From a virus: DNA of 40,681 bases. The DNA lies in IMG/VR virus record IMGVR_UViG_3300032093_011130, positions 1 through 40,681 of that record, one strand, 5' to 3'. Within the stretch, counting starts at the first letter, position 1, and the number at the start of each line of letters is the position of its first letter. This document shows positions 23,998-32,124 of this stretch, piece after piece. Below the pieces are notes generated by a model. That model did no database searches. It was given only the letters and a program-made list of their open reading frames with translations, and was not told the DNA's origin. A program made the translations under genes and the position numbers.

Positions 23998-24696
23998 TTA
24001 ATCCAAAAACCCAATCATTATATTATTATATCTTTTTTTGAATTTTTTTAGTGACAATCGAATTTCTTTTGTTGATAGAGAGGTCATTTCTCTTAAAGAC
24101 AGTAAAATGAGGTTTTTGTTAAATTTATTACCGTCACCTATTTGAAATATTTTTTCAAAATTTGTAAAAATTTCTATTAGCGCATAACCTAATTTTTTTT
24201 CATTTTCAGTTAAATCCTCGTTTTCCATAAATTCTTCTATTGAATTAACTAATTTTACTATAACGTCACTGTAATCCAATTCGTAAGTATCTATGGTATA
24301 TACTAAGTCTGGTCTGTCTTCTAATTCACTTGTTACATCTTCATACGATACATTTCTTTTGACTTCTTTTGCATCTTTTTGTATTGCCCCCATTAGGTAA
24401 TTCTTACAAATTGTTCCAAAGTAAGAATATGCTTTAGTATTTTTTCTGTGATCAAATTTATTGATCTTAGTCATTAGAAAAGACATAGTGTCATTATGAA
24501 TTTCTTCAAATTCTAAATCTTTTCTATATAATTTATAACGGCGGATTATACTTTCAACCATTATAATTAGGGGTTCTCTTAAATATTCATTGAATATCTT
24601 GTTCTTTTCGTCTTCGGTTTCAGATTCTAGATATCTTATTACCGCTTTTTCTTGATCCTCCCCAAAATATATTTTTTGGGTTCTTTTTTTCGGCAT
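23998..24696 (-). CDS. Late transcription sigma factor (T4 gp55-like)
   Basis: 232 residues, longer than T4 gp55 (185). In T4, gp55 replaces the host sigma factor on RNA polymerase and recognises the late promoter core. Residues about 58-115 resemble sigma region 2: DLEFEEIHNDTMSFLMTKINKFDHRKNTKAYSYF, then YLMGAIQKDAKEVKRNVSYED. This aligns with gp55's [22 protein letters not shown] and KKERKEVAKKYSY. The C-terminal ~90 residues are helical (SLREMTSLSTKEIRLSLKKFKKRY), possibly a region 4-like or clamp-binding part. It starts one base inside the stop of the glycosyltransferase gene, so it is coupled to it. Confidence 0.8.
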   Translation of the reverse strand: MPKKRTQKIYFGEDQEKAVIRYLESETEDEKNKIFNEYLREPLIIMVESIIRRYKLYRKDLEFEEIHNDTMSFLMTKINKFDHRKNTKAYSYFGTICKNYLMGAIQKDAKEVKRNVSYEDVTSELEDRPDLVYTIDTYELDYSDVIVKLVNSIEEFMENEDLTENEKKLGYALIEIFTNFEKIFQIGDGNKFNKNLILLSLREMTSLSTKEIRLSLKKFKKRYNNIMIGFLD

Positions 24697-25481
24697 TAAG
24701 ACTCTATATAATTTATTTCTCTATTATTTTTAAAGAAAAATTCTTTTTTAGCTGTTTCTAACCAAAATTTAACTTCTTTTTCTGATAATTTAACTGATTC
24801 ATCATTTTTATATTTCCAAAATAAAGAATCTTCTCTAAAATTAACATGTTGATAACCAATTCTAGGTACCGTCATAATTTTAACTTTATTATGTGTTAAT
24901 CTCAATAATAACTCGTAGATAAATGTTAATTTAAAATTTTCTTTAAATAATCCGTTTTCTTTTATAACTTCAGTTCTAAATAATCCACCACTTGTTTGAT
25001 AGTTTTGGAATTCCATTAAAACTTCATTATCTAAAAATCCTTGTTTTTCGGTAAAACCATATGCCCATGTTGATTCATTTGTGAAACTTAAGAATCTACC
25101 TTCAACATTAATATCTTTAACTATTGGTAAAAAAACATCAACATCTTTATATTCATTTTTATATTCGTTAATTGATTTTAACCAAACTGGTTTATATTCA
25201 TCATCAACTTCTAAAATTGAAAACCATTCTGTGTCGCAAGATTTTATACCAACATTGACTTGAGAACAAAAATTAGTATCTAATGTATGTGACAAATATT
25301 TTATATCGAGCTTTTCACTCAGGTTTATTTTTTCTAATTCAATTTTTATAACATTTGGACAAACAATTAATAACTTAACATCGTTGTAAAATGGTTCAAC
25401 TGAACTAATAGAATTATTTAACATGACTTTATAATCGTCATCTAGTTTGTGGATTGGTAAAATTACTGTTATATTTTTCAT
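24696..25481 (-). CDS. Glycosyltransferase, family 2-like (GT-A fold)
   Basis: 261 residues. The start MKNITVILPIHK is the first strand of a GT-A fold. Residues 88-96 (SILEVDDEY) hold the acidic metal/nucleotide-binding site, here V-D-D-E rather than a strict DxD. Later TSGGLFRTEVIKENGLF (about 165-182) and FIYELLLRL match the acceptor-side region of GT2 enzymes. It would transfer a sugar from a nucleotide donor to an unknown acceptor, DNA base or virion protein. The stop overlaps the next start, and its ATG overlaps the end of the upstream glycosyltransferase gene by 4 bases. Confidence 0.8.
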   Translation of the reverse strand: MKNITVILPIHKLDDDYKVMLNNSISSVEPFYNDVKLLIVCPNVIKIELEKINLSEKLDIKYLSHTLDTNFCSQVNVGIKSCDTEWFSILEVDDEYKPVWLKSINEYKNEYKDVDVFLPIVKDINVEGRFLSFTNESTWAYGFTEKQGFLDNEVLMEFQNYQTSGGLFRTEVIKENGLFKENFKLTFIYELLLRLTHNKVKIMTVPRIGYQHVNFREDSLFWKYKNDESVKLSEKEVKFWLETAKKEFFFKNNREINYIES

Positions 25482-26545
25482 ACTACTTCTTGTGTTTTTA
25501 ATTTTTCGATTGCAGTTTTAATATTTTCTTCTCTTTTATTTTTAAAAGAACTAAAAATGCTTATTATATTACTTTCTGTGATTTTTCTTTCGTATGGTAA
25601 AAGAGTTTCTTTCATTTTATTCTTTACTTCATCTTTTAGTTCGACACCTTCTAACCAAGCTAAAATATATGTTGCTAAAATTTCAACTAATTTTCCTTCG
25701 TCATATGTCCACATACCATTTTCGGTCAACCAATCGGGTTCGTTATTTGGAATTTTACCAACAACAGGAACACCACACTTCATGGATTCTAATGGAAATG
25801 TGCCAAATGTACTTTCATCATCGATCCATAATGACACCAGACATTCACTTAGTGATTCTGAGAATTCATTATATGTCATCTGAACCATATCTCTAAATGT
25901 TATCCATCTAAGTTGTGGATATTTTACATAAAATTCTGATATGATTTTTCTACTTTTAGATCTGTTTCTGCAATTAATTGCAATATATGGTTTTGTTGGT
26001 TTTTCAGATGGTTTAAAAATATCATCAACTATTGGTGGGATGATATAAACAACCGATTCGGGGAAATGTTCTAATATATATTTTTTACCCATTTCTGTTG
26101 TGGTAATAACTTTATCAAACCCAAAATCAGACCATCTACTACCAATAGATAATGTTTCAAACATATATTCTTTTTGTTGTAATAACATTACTTTATTACA
26201 TTTTATATTAGATAATTGTTCTAATGCATTTGAATAATATTCAGGTACCACAATTGTGTCTTCAATATTTATCTCAACTTTATCATCTTTTATTGAAACA
26301 ACATCAATAGTTTTATATGTGTCACCTAACCAACTTTCAACGCCAGTATATGTTTTATCTTCAACAAGAATTTTAGAATTAAATCCATTATTTTTTAATG
26401 TTAATGCTAAATCGTAAATATACTTTATCGACGCTCTTGGATTATTTTTTGTGTCGTATGTTAAAAAATAAACAACACCTTTATTTGTCTCTAATCTATT
26501 TAGAGATTCTTCTAATTTTTTAATGTTTTCTTCTTTATTCATCAT
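25478..26545 (-). CDS. Glycosyltransferase, family 4-like (GT-B fold)
   Basis: 355 residues from the ATG at 26545 (MMNKEENIKKLEES); a TTG nine bases further up is also in frame. The N-terminal half starts VVYFLTYDTKNNPRASIKYIYDLA, a GT-B first strand and helix. The C-terminal donor-binding half has the motif PLESMKCGVPVVG (about 251-263) with the conserved Glu of retaining GT4 enzymes, followed by a helix that ends in the closing element. The gene overlaps the end of the upstream 26535 gene and is coupled to the GT2-like gene downstream. Confidence 0.82.
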   Translation of the reverse strand: MMNKEENIKKLEESLNRLETNKGVVYFLTYDTKNNPRASIKYIYDLALTLKNNGFNSKILVEDKTYTGVESWLGDTYKTIDVVSIKDDKVEINIEDTIVVPEYYSNALEQLSNIKCNKVMLLQQKEYMFETLSIGSRWSDFGFDKVITTTEMGKKYILEHFPESVVYIIPPIVDDIFKPSEKPTKPYIAINCRNRSKSRKIISEFYVKYPQLRWITFRDMVQMTYNEFSESLSECLVSLWIDDESTFGTFPLESMKCGVPVVGKIPNNEPDWLTENGMWTYDEGKLVEILATYILAWLEGVELKDEVKNKMKETLLPYERKITESNIISIFSSFKNKREENIKTAIEKLKTQEVV

Positions 26546-26837
26546 CGTTTTCAATTAATATATTATTTTTTATTAGAGTGTTAAAAGCCATTTTAAATGA
26601 TATTGATGTATTTTCGGATGCAAATACACCAATACTATCATCTTCTTCGATATTTTCACTAAGTACTCTTTCTACAAACATTTTTAATAATTCATATTTA
26701 AAAATGTTAATTGTTTGTGAAACTTCTTCAGTATTTTCAGTTTCAATTTTTTCTGACGATTCTGTGTCGTCTATTCTACATTCTTCTGTAATTCTGTTAA
26801 CATCGATGTAGTATTGTTTTCCAAAAATTTCGAGCAT
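26535..26837 (-). CDS. Hypothetical acidic protein
   Basis: 100 residues. The N-terminus MLEIFGKQYYIDVNRITEEC looks like a genuine small domain, and the rest is Glu/Ser-rich and helical, ending NILIENDDE. Its first 67 bases overlap the end of the upstream HAD-like gene in another frame, a large overlap for the same strand; a later internal start is possible. No function assigned. Confidence 0.6.
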   Translation of the reverse strand: MLEIFGKQYYIDVNRITEECRIDDTESSEKIETENTEEVSQTINIFKYELLKMFVERVLSENIEEDDSIGVFASENTSISFKMAFNTLIKNNILIENDDE

Positions 26838-27418
26838 AATTCGTTTATTTCAATCAATTTATTAATTTCTTTTTTATTTGTAAAGTGTTCATTATATTTT
26901 GTATTAAATTTTATTACATCTTTATTTTCAGGACATTTATTAATTATTTTTTCCGAATCTGTTATCCACATATCACATTTACTCCACATAGAATCAATAT
27001 CTTCTGTTTTTATAAATCTTATATTATCACCGAGAAATCCATTCTTTGACAAGAAGAATAATGTTGCCGGTTTTGATTTGGCTAAGTGATCTAAACCAAG
27101 TATTGTAAAATTATGTTCCTTATTTTCATAAATAATTTTATTTAAATCACTGAAAACATTTTGATAACTTGTGGTTGCATGACCAAAAATTTCTATTGGA
27201 AATTCAATAAATAAAAAATTTTCAAATTCTTCTTTTGATTGAAATTTATAATGATCTAATAAATTATCATTATAGATAGGTTCTATTATATCATAATTGA
27301 AATCTGAAATATTTTCAGTATTTTCAACATCCGAATCAAAATAAAAATCTTTATAATGGTAATCAAATTTTTGAATTGTATTTCTTAATACACCATCAAT
27401 GCTTACAAATATTTCCAT
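26771..27418 (-). CDS. HAD-like fold protein lacking the nucleophilic Asp
   Basis: 215 residues from the ATG at 27418 (MEIFVSIDGVLRN). An ATG at 27442 would add eight aromatic residues not expected before a HAD motif. HAD motif I is hhhhDxDGTL; here it is EIFVSIDGVL, so the nucleophile position (S6) is Ser while D8 and G9 are kept. A Lys-containing stretch SKPATLFFLSKNG (about 123-135) and MWITDSEKII (about 155-164) resemble later HAD motifs. Without the first Asp, phosphatase activity is doubtful; it may be a binding or regulatory protein. It lies next to the glycosyltransferase genes. Confidence 0.65.
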   Translation of the reverse strand: MEIFVSIDGVLRNTIQKFDYHYKDFYFDSDVENTENISDFNYDIIEPIYNDNLLDHYKFQSKEEFENFLFIEFPIEIFGHATTSYQNVFSDLNKIIYENKEHNFTILGLDHLAKSKPATLFFLSKNGFLGDNIRFIKTEDIDSMWSKCDMWITDSEKIINKCPENKDVIKFNTKYNEHFTNKKEINKLIEINELCSKFLENNTTSMLTELQKNVE

Positions 27419-27460
27419 AAATAAAATATAATAATAAAACATTTTTAAGTAAATAATAAA

Positions 27461-27488
27461 CCCATACTCTTTATCATAAAAGTATGGG
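27461..27488 (-). terminator. Probable terminator downstream of the PhoH-like gene
   Basis: CCCATACT (27461-27468) pairs perfectly with AGTATGGG (27481-27488) across a 12-base loop. On the - strand the stem is followed by TTTATTATTT, so it would stop transcripts from the PhoH-like gene. Confidence 0.6.
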
Positions 27489-27514
27489 GTTATTGTACAA
27501 AAACGAATTTATTG

Positions 27515-28237
27515 TTAATCGTATCTTTTTAGTATTTCACCAATTATTGGATTTCTAACGATGTCTTCATGTCCAAATTCATATAATCCAATACCATTGA
27601 CATCATGTAATCTTTTTTTAGCGTCGTATAAACCTGATTTAGTTTTGTCTTTATATTTGTCAGATTGTTCAAGATCTCCTGAGATAAAAAATTTGGAATT
27701 ATAACCAATACGAGTTATTAATAGTTTTATTTGAGATGGTGTGGCGTTTTGCGCCTCTTCAAAAACTAAGATTGTATTGTCAACATTCCAACCTCTCATA
27801 TAAGCAAGGGCAGCAACCTCAATTATACCTTCATCTTTTAATTTTTCTCTGGCTTCTTTACCAATTATTTTATTTAATAAATAATATGAAGGATAAATGT
27901 AAGGATCTAATTTTTCTTCCATTCCACCGGGTAGGGAACCTAACTTTTCTTCCGCTTCAACCGCGGGTCTGACAATTATTATTTTTTCATATTTGTTGTT
28001 GTCATCACAAAGTAAATCAACTGCTCTTTTCATTGCGATGTACGATTTACCAACACCAGCCGGACCGAAACAAAAAGTTATTTGATTTTCACCTAAAATA
28101 TTCCAATATTCTTCTTGAGATTTAGTTAAAAATTTTTCTTTTGGTTTTTTAACTAATGATCTTATTTTTTCTTTTACCGTTACTTTTTTTTCAATAACAG
28201 GTTCAGATTTAGTTCTGGTATTTTTTTTAACTGTCAA
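27515..28237 (-). CDS. PhoH-like ATPase
   Basis: 240 residues if translation starts at the TTG at 28237. The frame is open to a GTG at 28309, but that lies inside the dUTPase gene, and there is no in-frame ATG before Walker A. Numbering from the TTG, Walker A is GPAGVGKS (58-65) and Walker B is LVFEEAQN (157-164), with Glu in place of the usual Asp. RIGYNSKFFISGD (176-188) is the sensor-like PhoH motif. PhoH-like proteins are phosphate-starvation-associated ATPases common in phages and linked to RNA metabolism; the phage role is unsettled. A TATTTATA motif at 28268-28275 sits 30 bases upstream of the TTG. Confidence 0.85.
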   Translation of the reverse strand: MTVKKNTRTKSEPVIEKKVTVKEKIRSLVKKPKEKFLTKSQEEYWNILGENQITFCFGPAGVGKSYIAMKRAVDLLCDDNNKYEKIIIVRPAVEAEEKLGSLPGGMEEKLDPYIYPSYYLLNKIIGKEAREKLKDEGIIEVAALAYMRGWNVDNTILVFEEAQNATPSQIKLLITRIGYNSKFFISGDLEQSDKYKDKTKSGLYDAKKRLHDVNGIGLYEFGHEDIVRNPIIGEILKRYD

Positions 28238-28267
28238 TTTTTTAGTTTTAAAATTATTTATTTTATT

Positions 28268-28275
28268 TATAAATA
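28268..28275 (-). promoter_or_regulatory. Late-promoter-like motif before the PhoH-like gene
   Basis: TATTTATA on the - strand immediately after the dUTPase stop (28278-28280). It supports a PhoH start well inside the long open frame. Confidence 0.4.
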
Positions 28276-28277
28276 TA

Positions 28278-28880
28278 CTACAATCCTGAACTACCGAAAC
28301 CACTATCACCCCTTTCAGTACTATTTAAATTGTCAGTTTCAATAAATTCAATTTCAGGATATGGTATAATAATCATTTGAGCCGCTCGATCACCAACGTT
28401 GTATTTTTCTGATGATTCACCTTTTAACCAATTTATTTTTTTAAATGTTGCTTGTATTTCACCTCTATATCCACTATCGATAACCCCAACTGAATTGGTT
28501 AGTGATAAATCATATTTACGAACTGATGATCTCGGAAATAATAAACCAACATAACCTTTTGGTATTTCAACTGCAATACCAAAACCATATGTCACATCGG
28601 TTTTCGTTTCAGACACAATACTTGTTATTGTTAAATCCATACCCGCATCATCTTTTTTTGAATACCTTGGTGTTAAAGCTCCATTATTTAATTTTTTAAA
28701 TCTAACAGGTATTTTTAATGTATGTGAACCATATGATGATTCTATATCTGTTGTTAAATTTTTTAATAGTTTATCTAAATCATCAATAAAATTATTATCA
28801 ATTTCATTACCGTCATCGGTCATATCTTTTTCAAATTGTTGTAATTTTTTAATGTATTCTTCAATTTCCTTTTTTTCCAT
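28278..28880 (-). CDS. dut: dUTPase (dUTP pyrophosphatase)
   Basis: 200 residues with a helical N-terminal extension of about 52 residues not present in the usual 150-residue enzyme. It hydrolyses dUTP to dUMP, keeping uracil out of DNA and feeding dTMP synthesis. All five trimeric dUTPase motifs are present: DAGMD (78-82), PRSS (117-120), GVIDSGYRG (132-140, catalytic Asp135 and Tyr138), GDRAAQ (163-168) and the C-terminal RGDSGFGSSG (190-199). The gene follows 28887 after 6 bases and is therefore in the metabolic operon. Confidence 0.96.
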   Translation of the reverse strand: MEKKEIEEYIKKLQQFEKDMTDDGNEIDNNFIDDLDKLLKNLTTDIESSYGSHTLKIPVRFKKLNNGALTPRYSKKDDAGMDLTITSIVSETKTDVTYGFGIAVEIPKGYVGLLFPRSSVRKYDLSLTNSVGVIDSGYRGEIQATFKKINWLKGESSEKYNVGDRAAQMIIIPYPEIEFIETDNLNSTERGDSGFGSSGL

Positions 28881-28886
28881 ATAATT

Positions 28887-29108
28887 TTATTTTTTTTTAA
28901 CTAATTTATCTGATATCCATATATCAAGTGATTTAATTCTATCTTTTAAATCTTTATCTTGAGGCCTAAGACAACATTCAACAAATACGTCGGTTACTCT
29001 TTGTAATTCTTCAACAGATAAAATTAAATCCAAAGAATTAAAATATTCTAATACTAACTTAATTTGAGATTGTCTTAAAATCTGAATATCTTTACTATAA
29101 AATTCCAT
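28887..29108 (-). CDS. Small hypothetical protein
   Basis: 73 residues, two or three helices (QILRQSQIKLVLEYFNSLDLI; VEELQRVTDVFVECCL), charged C-terminus. No motif recognised. It is spaced 6 bases from genes on both sides, so it belongs to the dUTPase operon. Confidence 0.7.
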   Translation of the reverse strand: MEFYSKDIQILRQSQIKLVLEYFNSLDLILSVEELQRVTDVFVECCLRPQDKDLKDRIKSLDIWISDKLVKKK

Positions 29109-29114
29109 ATATCA

Positions 29115-29345
29115 TTATTTATAATACTCGGGAGTATTTTTTTTGTCAATAATACATTCAATAGGCATTTTTACTATTGAGATACTTTCACTAGATCTAA
29201 CGTCGCCAGATCTATATTTTGAAGCAACAATTGTCGCCTCTTCGACTGATTCCGCTTCAACAATGTACTTTAATTTTTGAAGTCTTGGGTTACCATTTCT
29301 GTCCATTTGTTCGGTTTCATAACCGATAGTTACTAAATAATGCAT
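29115..29345 (-). CDS. Small hypothetical protein, DUF4494-like
   Basis: 76 residues. The pattern MHYLVTIGYETEQMDRNGNPR, then YIVEAESVEEATIVAS and SISIVKMPIECII, resembles the small DUF4494 family found in Bacteroidota and their phages, of unknown function. The resemblance is from memory and not certain. It lies 6 bases upstream of the 28887 gene. Confidence 0.7.
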   Translation of the reverse strand: MHYLVTIGYETEQMDRNGNPRLQKLKYIVEAESVEEATIVASKYRSGDVRSSESISIVKMPIECIIDKKNTPEYYK

Positions 29346-29359
29346 AATTTTTGTTTTTT

Positions 29360-30583
29360 TTATTTTATAATTGATTTTAAAAATTCAACTCTATCCTTAG
29401 ATACTTTTTGCAAAGAATATTTATCTTTTACTGTTTCATATAATTTATTTCCCAAATCTTCTATCATATTTGGATTATCTATTAATCTTTTCATTTGTTG
29501 AGCCCATTGTTTATGATTTTTGCGTTGTGAAACAAAAAGAGCATTACCTTTATTATTAAATTTACCATCGTCGATCGCGGAAATTAAATCTAATGTATAT
29601 GGTAATGTTTCATTTGCAATAATCGCCTTTTTATGGAATCCCGCCTCAATTACTTTTAATTGTGATTTATTTATATTGAAAATATTTTCAACAAGTGGTA
29701 CTAATGATACATCAAAATAATTATAATTTACACCGTAATTACTTACATCTTCAGTCCATCTTCTAACATATGGTTTATCACTAAAATATTGATCTGTTTT
29801 AATAAAAGTCGTTAAAAAGTTTTTATATTGATCATCTAAAACAGTATAGTTATCTGTGAAAATTTTTTCATATTCATACCAAACTGTCTCCGTTGGTTTT
29901 ATATCCCTTCTTACAACTTCACCCGTTTCTTTATTTATTTCAGTCATAGTACCTCTTAAATCAAATCCACATAAAACGAATTGCACCTTATCTTTATGGG
30001 AATAATGTAAACTACCAATACCATTACGAAGTAACTCAATATCATGAAGATGTGTTGATCCACCTAACCAACCAAATCTTATCTTATCCGAGGGTATTGG
30101 ATTTGGTTTAAATTGTTTTTCTTCGGGATTTATGGCATTTGGAAAAACTAAAACATTTTTTAAACCTATTTTTTCTTTTATTGTGTTTTGAAATACTGAT
30201 GTTGTTGTTGTGACATAATCACATAATTTCATCATCTCAATTTTCTTTTCTCCAACTTTTTCTCTAAGGATGTGGTAATATAATGGGTGTCTATGGTCAA
30301 CATACCATAAATCATCTATATCCATTATTACTTTTATTCCCTTATTTTTTAACCATTTTATTCTTTGAATATTAATTTCATGCGGTAATTGATGAATAAA
30401 AGAATGAAAAATTACAATATTATAATTTTTAAAAAATTCATCATTATTTTCTACATTATGAATAATATCAACATGTATTTCTTCATGATAATTATCACCA
30501 ATAAATTTATATGGATCTAACATTCTGAACTTACCTACACCGAAGGTATCAGAAGGGATTGCGAGAATTTTAATTTTTGACAT
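29360..30583 (-). CDS. Glycosyltransferase, GT-B fold (family 4-like)
   Basis: 407 residues. The N-terminal domain starts KILAIPSDTFGVGKFRMLDPYKFI, followed by IVIFHSFIHQLP and KVIMDIDDLWYVD (about 84-95). The donor-binding half begins IRFGWLGGSTHLHDIELL (about 173-190). It has a late helix IEAGFHKKAIIANETLPY (about 321-338) where the conserved Glu of GT4 enzymes is expected. It is the third glycosyltransferase in this window and is separate from the pair at 24696-26545. Acceptor unknown. TATTTATT abuts the ATG. Confidence 0.82.
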   Translation of the reverse strand: MSKIKILAIPSDTFGVGKFRMLDPYKFIGDNYHEEIHVDIIHNVENNDEFFKNYNIVIFHSFIHQLPHEINIQRIKWLKNKGIKVIMDIDDLWYVDHRHPLYYHILREKVGEKKIEMMKLCDYVTTTTSVFQNTIKEKIGLKNVLVFPNAINPEEKQFKPNPIPSDKIRFGWLGGSTHLHDIELLRNGIGSLHYSHKDKVQFVLCGFDLRGTMTEINKETGEVVRRDIKPTETVWYEYEKIFTDNYTVLDDQYKNFLTTFIKTDQYFSDKPYVRRWTEDVSNYGVNYNYFDVSLVPLVENIFNINKSQLKVIEAGFHKKAIIANETLPYTLDLISAIDDGKFNNKGNALFVSQRKNHKQWAQQMKRLIDNPNMIEDLGNKLYETVKDKYSLQKVSKDRVEFLKSIIK

Positions 30584-30591
30584 AATAAATA
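30584..30591 (-). promoter_or_regulatory. Variant late-promoter-like motif (TATTTATT) abutting the 29360-30583 gene
   Basis: One mismatch to the core and no spacing before the ATG, so it would give a leaderless message or may be a chance match. Confidence 0.25.
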
Positions 30592-30632
30592 TTATATGTC
30601 AAATTATAAGAAAAAAAAATGAAAAAACAAAA

Positions 30633-31220
30633 TTATTTTGACTTATTTACTCCAGTTATTTTTCCTTTAAAAATTGAATTACCGACTTTTAAAACTAAGT
30701 TTTCATTTATTGTCGCTGTTTGTTGTGCGGTTAAAATTTGATTCAATTTTTCGTCTAATACTTTTCTGATTGTGTTTTCAATAATTGGTGTTATTTGTGT
30801 TATAATATCATTTGAAACGGAAATTCTATTTTCAATTATTTGTTGTTGTGGTTTTTGTTGTGGTTTTTTACTTATTAACCCCTCTCTTTCCATTAATTTT
30901 TTTGCACCTTGTACAAATTTCATATCAACCGTGTCATTTAATGAAATTTGTGGTATTGGATTTTCAATCATTGCTTTTTTTATTGCATCTGGTAATTTTG
31001 ATTGGTTAATTTTATCTACATTTATGTTATTATTTGAAATTTTTAAAGGAGAAGGTTGAATATTTTGACTTGACATAATTTCTTCCGGTGTGGATCTAAG
31101 AATTGTTTCATCTACCTGACCTCTTTGAAAAGATCCGCTATCAACTTTATTCATTACTTTTTTAGCGTTAACTAACTTCTGCATTAAATCATTTTCAGAT
31201 ATGGTTCCTTGTCCTGTCAT
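30633..31220 (-). CDS. Hypothetical protein
   Basis: 195 residues. N-terminal two thirds are polar with a Gln-rich stretch (KKPQQKPQQQII, about 117-128). A predicted helix follows (ITQITPIIENTIRKVLDEKLNQIL), and then a short beta end LVLKVGNSIFKGKITGV. It could be a structural or assembly protein. Upstream is AATATTTAAAATT, not an exact promoter-like motif. Confidence 0.7.
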   Translation of the reverse strand: MTGQGTISENDLMQKLVNAKKVMNKVDSGSFQRGQVDETILRSTPEEIMSSQNIQPSPLKISNNNINVDKINQSKLPDAIKKAMIENPIPQISLNDTVDMKFVQGAKKLMEREGLISKKPQQKPQQQIIENRISVSNDIITQITPIIENTIRKVLDEKLNQILTAQQTATINENLVLKVGNSIFKGKITGVNKSK

Positions 31221-31253
31221 AATTTTAAATATTTTATATTAATATATTATTTT

Positions 31254-32123
31254 TTAATAAGAAATTAAAGATTTAAATCTTTTAATTGTTTCTTGTAATT
31301 CGATTTGTTCTTCGTCGGAAATTTCTACATTATCAGATTTTAATAGATTTTTTAATTCGGCTTCCGAATCTGTTCTAAATCTATTCCTTGTACCTTCACC
31401 GGGTCTAATATTACCACCAATTTTCTTTTGGTTTTCTATCCATTCATTTTCTTTTCTTTTATATAAATCATTTAATGAATTTTGATAATCTTCAGTTGAA
31501 ACAACTTTTTTACCATTTATCTCTTTTATTTTTGTTTTTAAAATATTATAAACATCCACTTCAAATTTACTATTTGTTTTAATTTCAGGTTCCTTACTTG
31601 GTTTTTCGTCAGACTTAGGTTGTGGTAATTGATCTGGTTTTTCGTCAGATTTAGGTTGTGGTAATTGATCTGGTTTTTGCATTTCAGGTTCTTTTTGTTT
31701 AACTTCTGGTTTATCAGTCCAATTTGATGTGACGTATGTTACACTCATTAAATTATCATCACCCTCTTTATATTTTGGTCTTTTTGTGTTAAAAATTTCA
31801 TCAGTTAATATTTGAATATTGCTCATTCTAGAAACCATAAAAGTTCTCCATCCATGATCTTCAAATCCTTTTTTAGAAACAGATGGGGGTTGTACCCACC
31901 CCCTGACAATTAGGTTACCTTTTTTACTTAAACCAATCGCCACTAATTCGGATTTAATTCTATTACCAGCTAAAACACTATTTTTTTCAGGTTTTCTTGG
32001 TCCTGAATAATAAAATGAAACAGGATTTCTATTCTTAATTGCATCAACTATGGGTTTTGTTTTAGTTCCTTTTAAAACAATTTGCTCATTTAATAAGTTT
32101 AAAAATATTTTTCTGATATTCAT
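31254..32123 (-). CDS. WYL-like domain protein with Pro-rich repeat linker
   Basis: 289 residues from the ATG at 32123 (MNIRKIFLNLLNEQIV), one base after the upstream stop. The frame is open to 32153, but that overlaps the upstream gene. Residues about 24-110 resemble a WYL-type ligand-sensing fold: IVDAIKNRNPVSFYYSG, GNRIKSELVAIGLSKKGNLIVRGWV and WRTFMVSRMSNIQIL. A linker with two identical DQLPQPKSDEKP units (about 163-187) precedes a charged helical C-terminus. L-N-E near the N-terminus fits prohead cleavage. WYL domains in bacteria regulate transcription and defence; here the role is unknown. Confidence 0.65.
   Translation of the reverse strand: MNIRKIFLNLLNEQIVLKGTKTKPIVDAIKNRNPVSFYYSGPRKPEKNSVLAGNRIKSELVAIGLSKKGNLIVRGWVQPPSVSKKGFEDHGWRTFMVSRMSNIQILTDEIFNTKRPKYKEGDDNLMSVTYVTSNWTDKPEVKQKEPEMQKPDQLPQPKSDEKPDQLPQPKSDEKPSKEPEIKTNSKFEVDVYNILKTKIKEINGKKVVSTEDYQNSLNDLYKRKENEWIENQKKIGGNIRPGEGTRNRFRTDSEAELKNLLKSDNVEISDEEQIELQETIKRFKSLISY
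31606..31677 (-). repeat. Two tandem 36-bp units in the WYL-like gene
   Basis: Two near-identical copies of a 36-base unit (…cagatttaggttgtggtaa…, one base different) encode DQLPQPKSDEKP twice. Confidence 0.8.
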
Positions 32124-32124
32124 A

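Noticed and set aside
28238-28309. GTG start for the PhoH-like gene at 28309.
   Set aside because: It lies within the dUTPase C-terminal motif in another frame. A promoter-like motif and a TTG lie downstream, so the first 24 residues are unlikely to be translated.
29116-29123. TATTTATA on the + strand at the end of the 29115 gene.
   Set aside because: No + strand gene follows; it is formed by the terminal Tyr-Lys-stop codons of the - strand gene and is probably chance in AT-rich DNA.
29123-29143. Hairpin AATACT/AGTATT followed by a T-run on the + strand.
   Set aside because: It lies inside the last codons of the - strand 29115 gene, and on that gene's strand no T-run follows. It could only stop antisense transcription.
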